64,000 nucleotides of DNA from Thalassospira lucentensis (lineage in GTDB: Bacteria; Pseudomonadota; Alphaproteobacteria; Rhodospirillales; Thalassospiraceae): positions 4,003,001-4,067,000 of the forward strand of contig NZ_CP136684.1 in the NCBI RefSeq assembly GCF_032921865.1. The letters run 5' to 3'. A program made the position numbers and the translations under genes. Position 1 is the stretch's first letter; each line of letters begins with the position of its first letter. Under the pieces are notes generated by a model. The model was not told the origin of the DNA. It worked only from the letters and a program-made list of their open reading frames with translations, and did no database searches. Of this stretch, positions 35,459 through 43,330 are shown one piece after another.

Positions 35459-37039
35459 TTGGAAATACCTGCCTGTAAAACCATTCGCTTTGTTCTTGGC
35501 GACCAGCTTTCCACCACTCTTTCAAGCCTGCGTGATGCCAATCCGGCGCAGGATGTGATTGTGATGGCAGAACCTCGTGATGAGGCGACCTATGTTCCGC
35601 ATCATCGACAAAAGATCGTTTTCATTCTGTCTGCCATGCGCCATTTCGCCCAAGATTTGCGCGAAATGGGTTTCGAGGTTTGTTATTTCGATTACCAAAC
35701 TCACCCCACCAGCAGCTTTACCGATGCCCTGAAACTGGCGTTGAAACATCACCCGGTGAAACAGGTGATCATTACGGAGCCAGGTGAATGGCGAATACTT
35801 GGCGAGGTCGCAAAATGGGCCCGTACATTTGATATCACGCTTGATGTTCGTGCTGATGATCGTTTCTTTGCCCCGCTTTCAGCATTTGCCGAGTTTGCCG
35901 AGAACCGCAAGGAACTCCGTATGGAGTATTTCTATCGGCAACTGCGACGTACGACCGGCATATTGATGGAACAGGACGGAAAACCGGTCGGCGATCAGTG
36001 GAATTTTGATCACGATAATCGCAAACGTCTTCCCGACGATAAAAGACCACCAAGCCCCCTCACTTTCAAACCAGACGCGATCACACAGACATTACTGGAA
36101 CACGTTGCACAAGATTTCCCGAACGCCTGTGGGAAGCATGAAGGTTTCGGCTGGGCGGTCACCCGACAGGATGCACTAAAAGCCATAGATCACTTTATCG
36201 AACATCGATTGCCGCTATTTGGCGACTATCAGGATACGATGACGGTAAAAAGCAGCACCGTTTATCACGCTCTTCTAAGCGGCTATATCAATGTGGGCCT
36301 TTTGCTTCCCGATGAAGTATGCCGTGCCGCCGAAGATGCCTATCGCAACGGTAAAGTGCCGATCAACGCCGCCGAAGGCTTTATTCGTCAGATACTCGGC
36401 TGGCGCGAATATGTGCGTGGGCTTTACTGGCACATGGGGCGGGACTATGGAAAAAGCAGCTATTTCGATGCTAGGCGCCCTCTGCCCGCCTTTTTCTGGA
36501 ATGGTGACATTGCGATGAACTGCCTGCATCACGCCATCACCGAAACACTTGATAATGCCTATGCTCATCACATTCAGCGACTGATGGTGATTGGCAACTT
36601 TGCGCTTTTATCCGGACTTGATCCGAAGGAAGTCTGTGAATGGTATCTGGCCGTTTATATCGACGCATTTGAATGGGTCGAACTTCCCAACACCTATGGC
36701 ATGGCACTTTATGCTGACGGCGGGAAAATGGCGTCCAAGCCCTACGCCGCCAGTGGGAAATACATCAACCGGATGTCCGATTACTGTTCGGATTGCCAGT
36801 ACAACCCCAATAAGAACACAGGCCCCGATGCATGTCCCTTTAACGCGCTTTACTGGCACTTTCTGGATCGTAACGCCGAAAAACTTGGCAATAATCCGCG
36901 CCTTGGTATGCCTTATCGCAACTGGTCAAGCATGAATGGGAACAGTAAAACAGCATTGATACAACAGGCCGAAAGTTTCCTGAAACAGATGGATTGCGGA
37001 AAAACCCCACAGCCATCACGTCAGGGGAGCCTGTGGTAA
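35459..37039 (+). CDS. FeS-containing photolyase/cryptochrome (deoxyribodipyrimidine photolyase-related, PhrB/CryB type)
   Basis: A protein of about 526 aa in the iron-sulfur bacterial cryptochrome/photolyase class, which repairs UV-made (6-4) lesions or acts as a blue-light sensor. It has TIRFVLGDQLSTTLSSLRDA at the N-terminus, FIRQILGWREYVRGLYWHMG and LMVIGNFALLSGLDPKEVCE in the FAD domain, and cysteines for the 4Fe-4S cluster in MNCLHHA, YCSDCQYNPN and DACPFNALYW. No in-frame ATG precedes the domain. I favour TTG at 35459, five bases after GGAG; GTG codons at 35336 or 35429 are alternatives. Confidence 0.9.
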   Translation: MEIPACKTIRFVLGDQLSTTLSSLRDANPAQDVIVMAEPRDEATYVPHHRQKIVFILSAMRHFAQDLREMGFEVCYFDYQTHPTSSFTDALKLALKHHPVKQVIITEPGEWRILGEVAKWARTFDITLDVRADDRFFAPLSAFAEFAENRKELRMEYFYRQLRRTTGILMEQDGKPVGDQWNFDHDNRKRLPDDKRPPSPLTFKPDAITQTLLEHVAQDFPNACGKHEGFGWAVTRQDALKAIDHFIEHRLPLFGDYQDTMTVKSSTVYHALLSGYINVGLLLPDEVCRAAEDAYRNGKVPINAAEGFIRQILGWREYVRGLYWHMGRDYGKSSYFDARRPLPAFFWNGDIAMNCLHHAITETLDNAYAHHIQRLMVIGNFALLSGLDPKEVCEWYLAVYIDAFEWVELPNTYGMALYADGGKMASKPYAASGKYINRMSDYCSDCQYNPNKNTGPDACPFNALYWHFLDRNAEKLGNNPRLGMPYRNWSSMNGNSKTALIQQAESFLKQMDCGKTPQPSRQGSLW

Positions 37040-37089
37040 ACCAGCTTGCCGACAAAACAGCGGCGCGTTCAAAAGCCAGACAAACAAAA

Positions 37090-37112
37090 AGCCGGACAAA
37101 TTGTCCGGCTTC
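37090..37112 (+). terminator. Bidirectional terminator between photolyase and DUF1127 genes
   Basis: An 8-bp stem AGCCGGAC/GTCCGGCT with a 5-nt loop, flanked by an A-run and TCT; it serves both convergent genes. Confidence 0.7.
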
Positions 37113-37160
37113 TGCTTACACAGCTGCCTACAAACTGGCGCTGTCGAAATTCAGTCTGGC

Positions 37161-37325
37161 TTAAGCGATCGCGTCACGAGCAGCTTTGCGCGCTACGTCT
37201 TTGATCTGCCAGTGGGAAATCCCGACATCATCCAGATCACGCTTGTCGAGATTGTAGAGTTCGTTCGCGACAGAGCGTGCATAGGCCCAACGGCGAACAG
37301 CAACGAGAATACTGGACAGGAACAT
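37161..37325 (-). CDS. DUF1127 small protein
   Basis: A 54-aa basic protein: MFLSSILVAVRRWAYARSVA, then ELYNLDKRDLDDVGISHWQI and KDVARKAARDAIA. The L-x-D-DL-x-DIGI-type core defines DUF1127, a family typical of alphaproteobacteria. Relatives in Agrobacterium bind RNA and affect growth, phosphate and stress physiology. A perfect AAGGAGG lies six bases before the ATG at 37325. The gene stands alone between a terminator and a long perfect hairpin. Confidence 0.9.
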   Translation of the reverse strand: MFLSSILVAVRRWAYARSVANELYNLDKRDLDDVGISHWQIKDVARKAARDAIA

Positions 37326-37470
37326 GTTGAACCTCCTTGGGTTAAGAATAAGAACGCTTGCCTGCGGGTCTTCCGCTTTTGGTCGGCGCGTTCATCACTT
37401 CACTTTCTGCAATGCAATATGCCCCCAAGTGACATATGTCTCAACCGCCAAAGATTGCATATCATCTATT

Positions 37471-37512
37471 CCAAAGTGTCACAATTGAATGGGTTCAATT
37501 GTGACACTTTGG
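37471..37512. repeat. 19-bp perfect inverted repeat with 4-nt loop
   Basis: Arms 37471-37489 and 37494-37512 are exact reverse complements (CCAAAGTGTCACAATTGAA) around TGGG. It lies between DUF1127 and the TyrA-like gene, about 150 bp upstream of the DUF1127 start. There is no T-tract on either strand. It could be an operator, a small repeat element or a structured RNA. Confidence 0.85.
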
Positions 37513-37603
37513 CCCCGATCAAAAGAAAAATTGAAATAAATCATATATTTCAGCGTACGCCGAGCATGCGGCAACGCAACATAGTCAATCATGTTCGCAC
37601 CGC

Positions 37604-38401
37604 TCATTCCGCCGTTACCGCGACAACAGCACATTTACCACCGGCAAGTTGGTCACGCACGCCCATCGCCAATTCAAAGAACTGTTCCCGCACGGCACCG
37701 GCATAAGGGTTCGCATTTTCAATCGCCCAGAAAACGCCGGGCGCATCGTAGCGCACCATTTCGGTCGCCTTTACGAGCAAATCAAAGCTTGCCGTTGTCA
37801 TGCGCGCGGGCAATGGATCCATCCGGACCAGAACCTTGGCAATCAGGTGTGTCACCCCCTGCACGATAGCGGCCTCGCGGTCATGCTCATCGGGTGTAAC
37901 TACAAACACCTTAAGCCGAAGAACGTGACGCAGGAACGCCGCAATTCGGCAGAATCTGCGCCCCCTAACAGGACAAATCGCGATCTTGAGCTCGGCAATA
38001 CCGTCCCGAGCACTTTGCGGACCGAACAGGGGATGGGTTCCGATAATATCCACATGATCGGGAAGCCCCTCAAGCATTGCCCGCACCGGTTCCATTTTCA
38101 CGGACCCTACATCCAGAACAATCGCCCCCGCACGCAAATGCGGTGAAATCTGTGCGATCACCGCCCTCATCTCTGTAACCGGGACAGCCAAAATGACGAT
38201 ATCGCATTTCGCCACGTTAATAATGTCAGCCGCCCGAATGTTTCCGGGCGTTGCTACCGACGCACATGCCGAAACCGCATCAGGATTAACATCATGCACC
38301 AAAATCGGAAAATGATCCGCCAGATGAAGCGCCGTCAAACGCCCAAAGGCGCCGAACCCCAAAATCCCTATCGTCGGATGAGCTGGAAATAAAAAAGGCA
38401 T
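37604..38401 (-). CDS. TyrA-like prephenate/arogenate dehydrogenase
   Basis: A 265-aa NAD(P)-binding protein of the prephenate dehydrogenase family: TIGILGFGAFGRLTALHLAD for nucleotide binding, CDIVILAVPVTEMRAVIAQI, VLDVGSVKMEPVRAMLEGLP and IIGTHPLFGPQSARDGIAEL with the catalytic His. The C-terminal helical half is short, and there is no chorismate mutase or ACT domain. It makes the precursor of tyrosine, or an analogous secondary product. Stand-alone enzymes this short are often extra copies beside a main TyrA. GGAG lies eight bases before the ATG at 38401. Confidence 0.85.
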   Translation of the reverse strand: MPFLFPAHPTIGILGFGAFGRLTALHLADHFPILVHDVNPDAVSACASVATPGNIRAADIINVAKCDIVILAVPVTEMRAVIAQISPHLRAGAIVLDVGSVKMEPVRAMLEGLPDHVDIIGTHPLFGPQSARDGIAELKIAICPVRGRRFCRIAAFLRHVLRLKVFVVTPDEHDREAAIVQGVTHLIAKVLVRMDPLPARMTTASFDLLVKATEMVRYDAPGVFWAIENANPYAGAVREQFFELAMGVRDQLAGGKCAVVAVTAE

Positions 38402-38446
38402 CGTCTGTCTCCAAAGAGCCGCGATGCCGGTGCCTGCCTTTTAAAA

Positions 38447-38476
38447 TCAACCGCCGACGACGCAGCGGTTGAACAT
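38447..38476 (-). promoter_or_regulatory. Hairpin with T-tract and nine-codon reading frame in the TyrA-like leader
   Basis: On the minus strand TCAACCGC and GCGGTTGA pair around a 10-nt loop and are followed by TTTTAAAA, a terminator-like shape 46 bp before the TyrA-like gene. A nine-codon frame (MFNRCVVGG) spans exactly the same bases. It might be an attenuator, but only one aromatic codon is present, so the case is weak. The rest of 38402-38945 holds the gtsA promoter region and no other gene that I can see. Confidence 0.35.
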
Positions 38477-38703
38477 AGAAAAACGCTCCCGCCTTATGTG
38501 GCAGGGCCGTAATAGAAATCAGCAAACAGGCAAATAACGTTTTTCATGATTGCGATTAATAGTGCCAAACCATTTGATGTCAAGGCATCTTGATAGCAGC
38601 AATTCAAGCGGCATCCATTTGATGCCAGGCTCTTCCTGCCCCGTATATGACGGCCAGCCTAAAGGTCCCGTATTAAGTTAAACCTGCCCGTTTTGTTCTA
38701 TGG

Positions 38704-38875
38704 CTGTTACAAATTCGAGCACATTTGATCGAATTGTGCATCACTGGAATAACTGTCTTGCGGCGAAATACGCTAATCATCTTTGCTGCCGTGCAATACA
38801 ATCCAGAGATATAACGCTATTTTTGTAACAGTTTGTTTCAGTTCGCATTCTGGAAACGCCCTGTTACAGTTTTGT
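38704..38875 (+). promoter_or_regulatory. Regulatory region of the sugar ABC operon with three CTGTTACA octamers
   Basis: The octamer CTGTTACA occurs at 38704-38711 and 38861-38868 and in inverted form at 38824-38831. The last two form an inverted pair 29 bp apart, about 75 bp before gtsA. They are likely operators, either for a sugar-responsive repressor or for a PhoB-like activator, since CTGTTAC also fits half of a PHO box. Confidence 0.5.
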
Positions 38876-38945
38876 GAGTGCAAAGGGTCCCCCTTGGCAG
38901 CATGTTGTCGCTGCAATTGGTTTAAAGCCAGGGAGGAAACCTTAA

Positions 38946-40208
38946 ATGAATCTGCGCAAAACCATTCTCGCCACCGGTGTGGCGTTCTCTGCTCTCGCGA
39001 CTGCAAGCTTTGCACATGCCGAACCGACTGCCGAAGTCCTTCATTGGTGGACTTCGGGCGGCGAAGCCAAAGCCGTCGCTGCCCTTAAAGAAGATTTCGA
39101 AGCACATGGTGGCAAATGGGTTGATAGCCCGGTTGCCGGTGGCGGCGGTGACGCAGCCATGACCGTGCTGCGTTCGCGCGTTCTGTCCGGCGATGCCCCG
39201 GCTGCCGTTCAGCTTAAAGGCCCGGCGATCCAGGATTGGGCCGAACAGGGTGCACTCGCTGATCTCAATGACGTTGCCGAAGCTGAAGGCTGGGACAAGG
39301 TGATCCCGCCGGCAATTCAGAGCGTCATGAAGTATGAAGGCGACTATGTTGCCGTTCCGGTAAACATTCACCGTGTTGACTGGATCTGGGCAAACCCGGA
39401 ATTGCTGGCCAAAGTTGGTGCCACCGAAGCACCGAAAACCTGGGACGAATTCAACGCCCTTGCTGACAAGCTGAAAGCTGCTGGCATCACGCCAGTCGCG
39501 CACGGTGGCCAGCCATGGCAGGACGCAACCGTCTTTGAAACCGTCGTTCTTGGTCTTGGCGGTCCGGAATTCTACCAGCAGGCTCTGGTTGATCTCGACG
39601 AGGACGCGCTGAAATCCGACACGATGAAAGCTGTGTTCGACCAGATGCGCAAAATCCGCGGCTATGTCGATGCCGACTTCCCGGGCCGTGACTGGAACCT
39701 TGCAACTGCAATGGTCATGAATGGCGATGCCGCCATGCAGATCATGGGTGACTGGGCAAAAGGCGAATTCCTTGCAGCGGGTAAAGTCCCGGGCAAAGAC
39801 TTCATCTGCTCGGCAACCCCGTCTGAACACGGTTACCTGTTCAACGTTGACAGCTTCGCGATGTTCAATGTTTCCGGCGATGACAAGGTCGAAGGTCAGA
39901 AACTGCTTGCAGAACTGATCGTTGGTGAAAAATTCCAGGAAACCTTCAACCTTCTCAAGGGTTCGATTCCGGCACGTCTTGGCGTAGCACTCGACAAATT
40001 CGACGATTGCGCAAAGAAATCCGAAGCTGACCTTCTGGCAGCACAGGACGCTGGTGGCTTCCTGCCTTCCATGGCGCATGGCATGGCGCTTCGCGGTCAC
40101 CTTTCGGGTGCGATCGTTGACGTCGTGACCGCCCACTTCAACTCCGATATGTCGTCCGACGAAGCCGTCGAGCGTCTTGTCGAAGCAGTTGAACTGGCCA
40201 AAGACTAA
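38946..40208 (+). CDS. gtsA: Sugar ABC transporter periplasmic substrate-binding protein (GtsA-like)
   Basis: A 420-aa extracellular solute-binding protein. A Sec signal peptide ends at ASFAHAEP (cleavage near residue 25). The mature protein starts with TAEVLHWWTSGGEAKAVAAL, typical of the glucose/mannose-binding GtsA group, followed by VPVNIHRVDWIWANPELLAK and VMNGDAAMQIMGDWAKGEFL. It captures sugar in the periplasm for the permeases encoded next. GGAGG lies eight bases upstream of the ATG. The gene is highly codon-biased and probably strongly expressed. Glucose specificity is inferred from similarity and from pgi and sugar kinase genes nearby. Confidence 0.92.
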   Translation: MNLRKTILATGVAFSALATASFAHAEPTAEVLHWWTSGGEAKAVAALKEDFEAHGGKWVDSPVAGGGGDAAMTVLRSRVLSGDAPAAVQLKGPAIQDWAEQGALADLNDVAEAEGWDKVIPPAIQSVMKYEGDYVAVPVNIHRVDWIWANPELLAKVGATEAPKTWDEFNALADKLKAAGITPVAHGGQPWQDATVFETVVLGLGGPEFYQQALVDLDEDALKSDTMKAVFDQMRKIRGYVDADFPGRDWNLATAMVMNGDAAMQIMGDWAKGEFLAAGKVPGKDFICSATPSEHGYLFNVDSFAMFNVSGDDKVEGQKLLAELIVGEKFQETFNLLKGSIPARLGVALDKFDDCAKKSEADLLAAQDAGGFLPSMAHGMALRGHLSGAIVDVVTAHFNSDMSSDEAVERLVEAVELAKD

Positions 40209-40307
40209 TCTCATCTGACCTGTGCAGTCACACTGACTGACAACGCGCCGGCCCCGGATATATCCGGGGCCGGATTCCCGCTACTTTAATTGTTTGAGGC
40301 AAAGGGT

Positions 40308-41216
40308 ATGGGGGCTTCTTCAAGCACCGAAAGCAACCTGACGGCCAGCATACAACGCCATCTTTCGAAGATCGTTGTTGCACCGTCCTTTGCTGCGTCC
40401 CTGTTTTTTGTCTACGGGTTCATCCTGTGGACAGGCTATATGGCGTTTTCGAAATCGCGCATGCTTCCGGTCTGGGATTGGGCTGGTCTGCGGCAATACG
40501 AACGCCTCTGGCAAATGGAACGCTGGCATGTTGCCATCGAGAATCTGCTGATTTTCGGCGGTCTCTTTATCGTTATCTGCCTGTTTCTTGGCTGCCTGCT
40601 TGCAGTCCTTCTGGATCAGCGCATTCGCGCCGAAGGCGTACTTCGCACTATTTTCCTTTATCCGATGGCGCTGTCATTTATCGTGACCGGCACCGTCTGG
40701 AAATGGCTTCTCAATCCGGGCCTTGGTCTGGAAAGCATGATGCATGACCTTGGCTGGACCAGCTTCAAATTCGACTGGCTGGTGAATTCGGACATGGCGA
40801 TCTATACCGTCGTGATCGCAGCCGTCTGGCAGGCATCGGGTTTTGTCATGGCAATGTTCCTTGCGGCATTGCGCGGCGTCGATCAGGACATCATTCGCGC
40901 AGCCTATATGGATGGCGCCAGCCTGCCCCGCATCTATTTCGGCATTATCATCCCGTCAATCCGTCCGGTTTTCCTCAGTGCCATTGTCGTTCTGGCCCAT
41001 CTGGCCGTTAAAAGTTTCGACCTTGTCATTGCACTTACCGGTGGTGGACCGGGTTATTCATCCGATCTTCCGGCCACCTTCATGTACACGATGGCCTTCC
41101 AGCGCAACCAGCTGGGCGTGGGTGCCGCAAGTGCCATGATGATGCTGGCGACCGTAATGGCAATCATTGTGCCGTATCTTTATTCCGAACTGCGCGGAGG
41201 CAAGAAAAATGGCTGA
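40308..41216 (+). CDS. gtsB: Sugar ABC transporter permease (MalF/GtsB-like)
   Basis: A 302-aa inner-membrane permease with six membrane segments. The cytoplasmic EAA loop reads AALRGVDQDIIRAAYMDGAS followed by LPRIYFGIIIPSIRPVF, the surface that docks on the ATPase. The ATG at 40308 is preferred; a TTG six codons earlier is less likely. The 3' end overlaps the next permease gene by 8 bp, so they are coupled. It works with GtsA, GtsC and the ATPase. Confidence 0.92.
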   Translation: MGASSSTESNLTASIQRHLSKIVVAPSFAASLFFVYGFILWTGYMAFSKSRMLPVWDWAGLRQYERLWQMERWHVAIENLLIFGGLFIVICLFLGCLLAVLLDQRIRAEGVLRTIFLYPMALSFIVTGTVWKWLLNPGLGLESMMHDLGWTSFKFDWLVNSDMAIYTVVIAAVWQASGFVMAMFLAALRGVDQDIIRAAYMDGASLPRIYFGIIIPSIRPVFLSAIVVLAHLAVKSFDLVIALTGGGPGYSSDLPATFMYTMAFQRNQLGVGAASAMMMLATVMAIIVPYLYSELRGGKKNG

Positions 41217-42096
41217 TATTCAGCATTATAGCCACGACGCAGGCTGGAAGCATACCATACTGCGCGGGTTGCTTTATCTCGTTTTGATCCTGTTCGCCGC
41301 CTACTATTTGTTCCCGCTTTTCGTGATGATTTCGACCTCGTTGAAATCGCTTAGCGAAATCCGGGAAGGCTCGCTCATTTCGCTGCCGCGTGTCGTGACC
41401 TTCGATGCATGGACCTATGCGTGGAACGAGGCCTGTGTGGGCGTTGAATGTTCGGGGATCAAAATTTACTTCTGGAACTCTGTCAAAATGGCGGTTCCGG
41501 CGGTTCTGATCTCGACCTTCCTTGGTGCGATCAACGGTTATGCGCTGACCAAATGGCGCTTCAAGGGTGCGAATATCGTCTTTGCCCTGCTGCTGTTTGG
41601 CTGCTTCATTCCGTTCCAGGTCGTTCTGCTGCCGATGTCACAGGTTCTGGGATCGCTTGGTCTTGCAAGTTCGACCACGGGCCTTGTTCTCGTGCATGTC
41701 GTATACGGTCTGTGCTTCACCACACTGTTCTTCCGGAACTATTATGTTTCGATCCCGGATGAACTGGTGAAAGCTGCAACCATCGATGGCGCAGGATTCT
41801 TCACCATTTTCTGGCGTATCATTCTGCCGATCTCGACCCCGATCATTGTGGTGTCGGTTATCTGGCAGTTTACCCAGATCTGGAATGACTTCCTTTTCGG
41901 TGCTTCCTTCGCCTCGGGCGACAATGCACCGATGACTGTCGCACTCAACAATATCGTCAACACCACGACCGGCGTGAAACAGTACAATGTCGATATGGCC
42001 ACAGCCCTGCTGACCGGCCTGCCGACCCTGCTTGTTTATGTTCTGGCCGGAAAATACTTCGTCCGCGGCCTGACCGCCGGTTCGGTGAAGGGATAA
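41209..42096 (+). CDS. gtsC: Sugar ABC transporter permease (MalG/GtsC-like)
   Basis: A 295-aa permease with six membrane segments (RGLLYLVLILFAAYYLFPLF first) and the EAA loop SIPDELVKAATIDGAGFFTI with FWRIILPISTP. The C-terminus carries LTGLPTLLVYVLAGKYFVRG. The ATG at 41209 overlaps the previous stop and has GGAGG about nine bases upstream. It pairs with GtsB to form the channel. Confidence 0.92.
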   Translation: MADIQHYSHDAGWKHTILRGLLYLVLILFAAYYLFPLFVMISTSLKSLSEIREGSLISLPRVVTFDAWTYAWNEACVGVECSGIKIYFWNSVKMAVPAVLISTFLGAINGYALTKWRFKGANIVFALLLFGCFIPFQVVLLPMSQVLGSLGLASSTTGLVLVHVVYGLCFTTLFFRNYYVSIPDELVKAATIDGAGFFTIFWRIILPISTPIIVVSVIWQFTQIWNDFLFGASFASGDNAPMTVALNNIVNTTTGVKQYNVDMATALLTGLPTLLVYVLAGKYFVRGLTAGSVKG

Positions 42097-42100
42097 GCAA

Positions 42101-43213
42101 ATGGCATCACTCACCCTTGATAAAGTTCGCAAGGCCTTCGGTCCTGTCGAGGTTCTCAAAGAAATCAATATTGCTATTGAAGACGGCGAGTTCCTGGTTC
42201 TGGTCGGCCCGTCGGGTTGCGGCAAATCCACCCTTCTGAACCTGATTGCAGGTCTTGAGGGTTCCAGCGACGGGGAAATCCGCATCGGTGATCGCGTGAT
42301 CAACGACGTGCATCCCAAGGACCGCAACATCGCGATGGTGTTCCAGTCCTACGCGCTTTACCCAAATATGACCGTTCGCAAGAACATTACCTTCGGTCTT
42401 GAGATCCGTGGTGTTTCGGCGGCAGAACGCGACAAGGCCGTTGCCGATGTTGCCAAACTGCTGCAGATCGAAGCCCTGCTGGACCGTAAGCCATCCCAGC
42501 TTTCGGGTGGTCAGCGCCAGCGCGTTGCAATGGGTCGGGCGCTTGTTCGTGATCCGGATATCTTCCTGTTCGACGAACCGCTCTCGAACCTTGATGCCAA
42601 GCTGCGCGTCGATATGCGTACCGAGATCAAGAAACTGCATCAGCGTCTGGGTGCCACCATCGTTTACGTGACCCACGACCAGATCGAAGCCATGACCCTT
42701 GCCTCGCGCATTGCGGTCATGAAAGATGGCATCCTGCAGCAGTTCGATACGCCGCAGAATATCTACGAACGCCCGAACAACATTTTTGTTGCCGGCTTCA
42801 TCGGTTCGCCTTCGATGAACTTCATCAATGCAACCCTGATCAATGACAATGGCAATCTGGCCGTATCGATCAAACGCGATAACGACCCGATCATTCTGCC
42901 GCTGAAAGATGCACCGGAAAGCTATCAGGGCTATGTCGGCAAAGATGTCGTTTTTGGCATCCGTCCGGAAGGCCTTACGCACAAGCGCACCGGCTCCGAC
43001 CAACCGGGCAGCCAATATGTCAATTTCGACTGCAAGGTCGAAGTCATTGAGCCGACCGGTGCCGACACCATGACGGTTGTCGAAATCGGCGGAAAGGAAA
43101 TCGTTGCGCGCGTCCGGCCAGACCGGGCACCGCAACCGGGCGAGATGATGACATTCTCGGCCGACATGTCTCAGATCAGTCTGTTTGATCCGGTAACGGA
43201 ACTTCGGATCTGA
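42101..43213 (+). CDS. Sugar ABC transporter ATP-binding protein (MalK/UgpC/MsmX type)
   Basis: A 370-aa ATPase: Walker A VGPSGCGKSTLLNLIAGLEG, signature LSGGQRQRVAMGRALVRDPD, Walker B IFLFDEPLSNLDAKLRVDMR and H-loop YVTHDQIEAMTLAS, then a C-terminal OB-fold regulatory domain (residues 240-370, TOBE type). It powers import through GtsBC and may be shared with other CUT1 systems. It begins four bases after gtsC. A 20-bp-stem terminator ends the operon. Confidence 0.95.
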   Translation: MASLTLDKVRKAFGPVEVLKEINIAIEDGEFLVLVGPSGCGKSTLLNLIAGLEGSSDGEIRIGDRVINDVHPKDRNIAMVFQSYALYPNMTVRKNITFGLEIRGVSAAERDKAVADVAKLLQIEALLDRKPSQLSGGQRQRVAMGRALVRDPDIFLFDEPLSNLDAKLRVDMRTEIKKLHQRLGATIVYVTHDQIEAMTLASRIAVMKDGILQQFDTPQNIYERPNNIFVAGFIGSPSMNFINATLINDNGNLAVSIKRDNDPIILPLKDAPESYQGYVGKDVVFGIRPEGLTHKRTGSDQPGSQYVNFDCKVEVIEPTGADTMTVVEIGGKEIVARVRPDRAPQPGEMMTFSADMSQISLFDPVTELRI

Positions 43214-43284
43214 TCTGATCGGCGGGTGGTTCTGGGGGCCACCCGCCGTTCTTCTCTTTGGGGTATCGTATCACCTTGATCCCC

Positions 43285-43330
43285 CTGATACCAAAAAGGC
43301 CCGGAAACATCCGGGCCTTTTTGGTATCAG
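43285..43330. terminator. Strong bidirectional terminator between the ABC operon and the sensor kinase
   Basis: A perfect 20-bp stem (43285-43304 with 43311-43330) and a 6-nt loop. The inner GGCCCGG/CCGGGCC is flanked by five A's on one side and five T's on the other. The kinase stop codon lies inside the right arm. Confidence 0.93.

Noticed and set aside
38922-40214. A 430-codon minus-strand frame over gtsA
   Set aside because: Antisense shadow of a well-supported solute-binding protein gene.
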